Assembly: GCF_018129985.1 (NCBI RefSeq)
Contig: NZ_JAFCKT010000007.1
Location: 124,001 to 188,000, forward strand
Source: Bradyrhizobium sp. SZCCT0148
GTDB lineage: Bacteria > Pseudomonadota > Alphaproteobacteria > Rhizobiales > Xanthobacteraceae
DNA: 64,000 nucleotides
Direction of reading: 5' to 3'
Every line of letters begins with the position of its first letter. Positions within the stretch are counted from its first letter, which is position 1. The notes below the pieces were generated by a model. The model had not been told where the DNA came from, did no database searches, and saw nothing but the letters and a program-made list of their open reading frames with translations. Shown here one piece after another: positions 62,546 through 64,000 of this stretch. Position numbers and translations under genes: made by a program.

Positions 62546-63562
62546 ATGAACGTCCCGTCGCTACCCGCATCCCTCTCCGAGCCGGTGTCCGCCGAGGGCG
62601 TCGTCGCGGCCGGTGCCTATGTCGACGGCCGGCGCGTCGCCAATATCGCCATCAGCGAGGCCTCGAGCTGGCGGGCGAAGCCCGGCCACGTGGTCTGGAT
62701 CGGTCTGCACGAGCCCGACATGGCGCTGCTCGGCGCGGTGCAGAAGCAATTTGACCTGCACGAGCTCGCGATCGAGGACGCCAACCACGCCCATCAGCGC
62801 CCCAAGATCGAGCAGTATGGCGAAGCCCTGTTCATCGTGGCGCGAACGGCGCAACTGCTCGAAGGCCGAATTGTCTTCGGCGAGACCCACATCTTCGTCG
62901 GCGAAGGTTATCTGGTCTCGGTGCGCCACGGCGCCTCGACGTCCTACACCCCCGTGCGCGAACGCTGCGAAAGCTGCCCGCGGGCGCTCGCCCGCGGCGA
63001 GGATTACATCCTCTACGCGATCCTCGATTTCATCGTCGACAATTACTCGCCCGTGCTCGAGAGCATCCACGACGAGGTCGAGGGCATCGAGGACGACGTG
63101 CTGTCCAAGCCGATCAGCAAGACGCAGATCGAGCGCCTCTACATGCTGCGCCGTGATCTGCTACGGCTGCGCAACGCGATCGGACCGCTGGTGGAGGTCT
63201 GCCGCCGGCTGGAGCATGACGAGCTGTCGATGGTGCGGCGGGCGATGCAGCCGCTGTTCCGCGACGTCACCGACCACGTCCGCAACATCCAGGAGCGCAT
63301 CGATTCCATGCGCGAGGTGCTGGCCTTCGCCTTCGAGGCCAGCCTGTTGGTCGGTCAGGCGCAGGAGACCGCGGTGTCCAAGAAGCTCGCCTCGTGGCTC
63401 GCGATCATCGCAATCCCGACCGCGCTTGCCGGCATCTACGGCATGAACTTCAAGCACATGCCGGAGCTGGAATGGGACTACGGCTATTACATGCTGCTCG
63501 GCGTGATGCTGACCGCCTGCACAGCGCTGTACTGGCGCTTTCGCAGCGTCGGCTGGCTGTGA
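62546..63562 (+). CDS. corA: CorA-family magnesium/divalent-metal transporter
   Basis: 338 residues from ATG 62546. Soluble N-terminal domain, then two C-terminal helices; the channel signature GMN appears as IYGMNFKHMPELEWDYGY near residue 292. Typical of magnesium and cobalt transport. Divergent from purQ. Short terminal tail (RSVGWL). Confidence 0.93.
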   Translation: MNVPSLPASLSEPVSAEGVVAAGAYVDGRRVANIAISEASSWRAKPGHVVWIGLHEPDMALLGAVQKQFDLHELAIEDANHAHQRPKIEQYGEALFIVARTAQLLEGRIVFGETHIFVGEGYLVSVRHGASTSYTPVRERCESCPRALARGEDYILYAILDFIVDNYSPVLESIHDEVEGIEDDVLSKPISKTQIERLYMLRRDLLRLRNAIGPLVEVCRRLEHDELSMVRRAMQPLFRDVTDHVRNIQERIDSMREVLAFAFEASLLVGQAQETAVSKKLASWLAIIAIPTALAGIYGMNFKHMPELEWDYGYYMLLGVMLTACTALYWRFRSVGWL

Positions 63563-63571
63563 CGCCGGTCC

Positions 63572-64000
63572 TCAACGGTTGACTGGCATTAGCAGCAACA
63601 TCACCGCGGCAGCGAATTGCGCAAAATTGTTGTCGCCAGCCTTGTTACCCGGCGCAGAGCTGATCACGCTGGCAGCGCCGCGTGCGCCAATAAACCAGCC
63701 GCTGACTTGATATTCCCTGGTGCCGTCCGGCTTCACCATCACGCGACGCGCCTTGAACATGCGCGGCACCGCGGTGCCACTATCGCCGTCGATCCCGAGG
63801 ATCGAGATCTTCTGTCCGGGCGTCCGCTGCTCCAGAACCTTCACGATCTGCGCCTGCTCTTCGCGGAATTGCTCCAGCGTCATCGCGGTGCCGGGAGGAT
63901 AGAGCCGATAGCTCACTCTGGACTGCGCGGCGCAGGCCGGCTGCTCGCAAAGAAACATGTGAACGTCGTTGGGACGCAGCTCATAGCGCCAGCCCCTAAC
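63572..64000 (-). CDS. Hypothetical protein, 5' end outside window
   Basis: The frame is open to the right edge; 142 residues visible. Upstream of ATG 63958 it reads RGWRYELRPNDVHMFLCEQP, which looks coding, so the start is probably beyond 64000. The visible part continues TLEQFREEQAQIVKVLEQRT and ends with a short hydrophobic stretch (AAAVMLLLMPVNR). No family recognised. Convergent with corA. Confidence 0.6.
   Translation of the reverse strand, partial: VRGWRYELRPNDVHMFLCEQPACAAQSRVSYRLYPPGTAMTLEQFREEQAQIVKVLEQRTPGQKISILGIDGDSGTAVPRMFKARRVMVKPDGTREYQVSGWFIGARGAASVISSAPGNKAGDNNFAQFAAAVMLLLMPVNR

Overview
The window looks like chromosomal core DNA of an alphaproteobacterium, most likely Bradyrhizobium or a close relative in the Nitrobacteraceae. 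This rests on high GC throughout, uniform codon use, a complete Liv-type ABC operon, beta-ketoadipate (pca) genes, EcfG-type promoter motifs, and many short imperfect palindromes of the kind scattered through Bradyrhizobium genomes. The genus call is inference from familiarity; no search was run. I see no tRNA, rRNA, CRISPR array, insertion sequence, integrase or prophage.

Layout. 1-3.8 kb (minus): a cox-type cluster (coxG, coxS, coxM, coxD, coxE cut by the left edge) with no large molybdenum subunit inside the window. 3.9-6.7 kb (plus): pcaB-pcaD-pcaC of protocatechuate catabolism. 6.6-7.6 kb: a membrane protein and a Gln/Gly-rich peptide gene. 7.9-13 kb: livHMGF plus livK. 13-16.5 kb: a single-domain response regulator divergent from a MASE4 hybrid histidine kinase. 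16.5-20.2 kb: P1 peptidase, KTSC protein, EF-hand protein, rpe and three very small genes. 20.3-24.7 kb (minus): a compact five-gene run encoding a TolQ/ExbB-like channel, two small membrane/periplasmic proteins, a metallophosphoesterase and a Ser/Thr kinase-USP fusion. It faces a NarL-type sensor kinase/regulator pair (24.8-26.9 kb) and is the best candidate for an undescribed system. 27-31.7 kb: TetR regulator, purB and an M20 amidohydrolase. 31.8-35.5 kb: tandem secreted caspase-fold proteins, one frameshifted. 35.7-40.6 kb: an acyl-CoA synthetase, a SecD head-only secreted protein, a cyclic-nucleotide-binding membrane protein and a GST. 40.8-45.8 kb: murI, an HpaI aldolase, a cupin, an E2-like acyltransferase, rpsD and threonine aldolase. 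45.9-49.3 kb (minus): twin serine hydrolases, a macrodomain protein and grxD. 49.6-51.9 kb: egtB-egtD (ergothioneine) behind a textbook EcfG promoter. 52-64 kb: ltrA, bolA, DUF427, DUF1328, an acyltransferase, purL, a thioesterase, an EamA transporter, a TPR protein, a Bug-type binding protein overlapping purQ, corA and a partial gene.

Several parts are physiologically linked. Stress protection: egtBD, DUF1328 and possibly the 26987 gene carry EcfG-like promoters. Iron-sulfur handling: grxD and bolA. Purine synthesis: purB, purL and purQ. Aromatic and amino-acid uptake and use: pca and liv. The purQ, purL, bolA and grxD genes keep one orientation but are separated by unrelated genes, as if an older compact cluster had been opened up.
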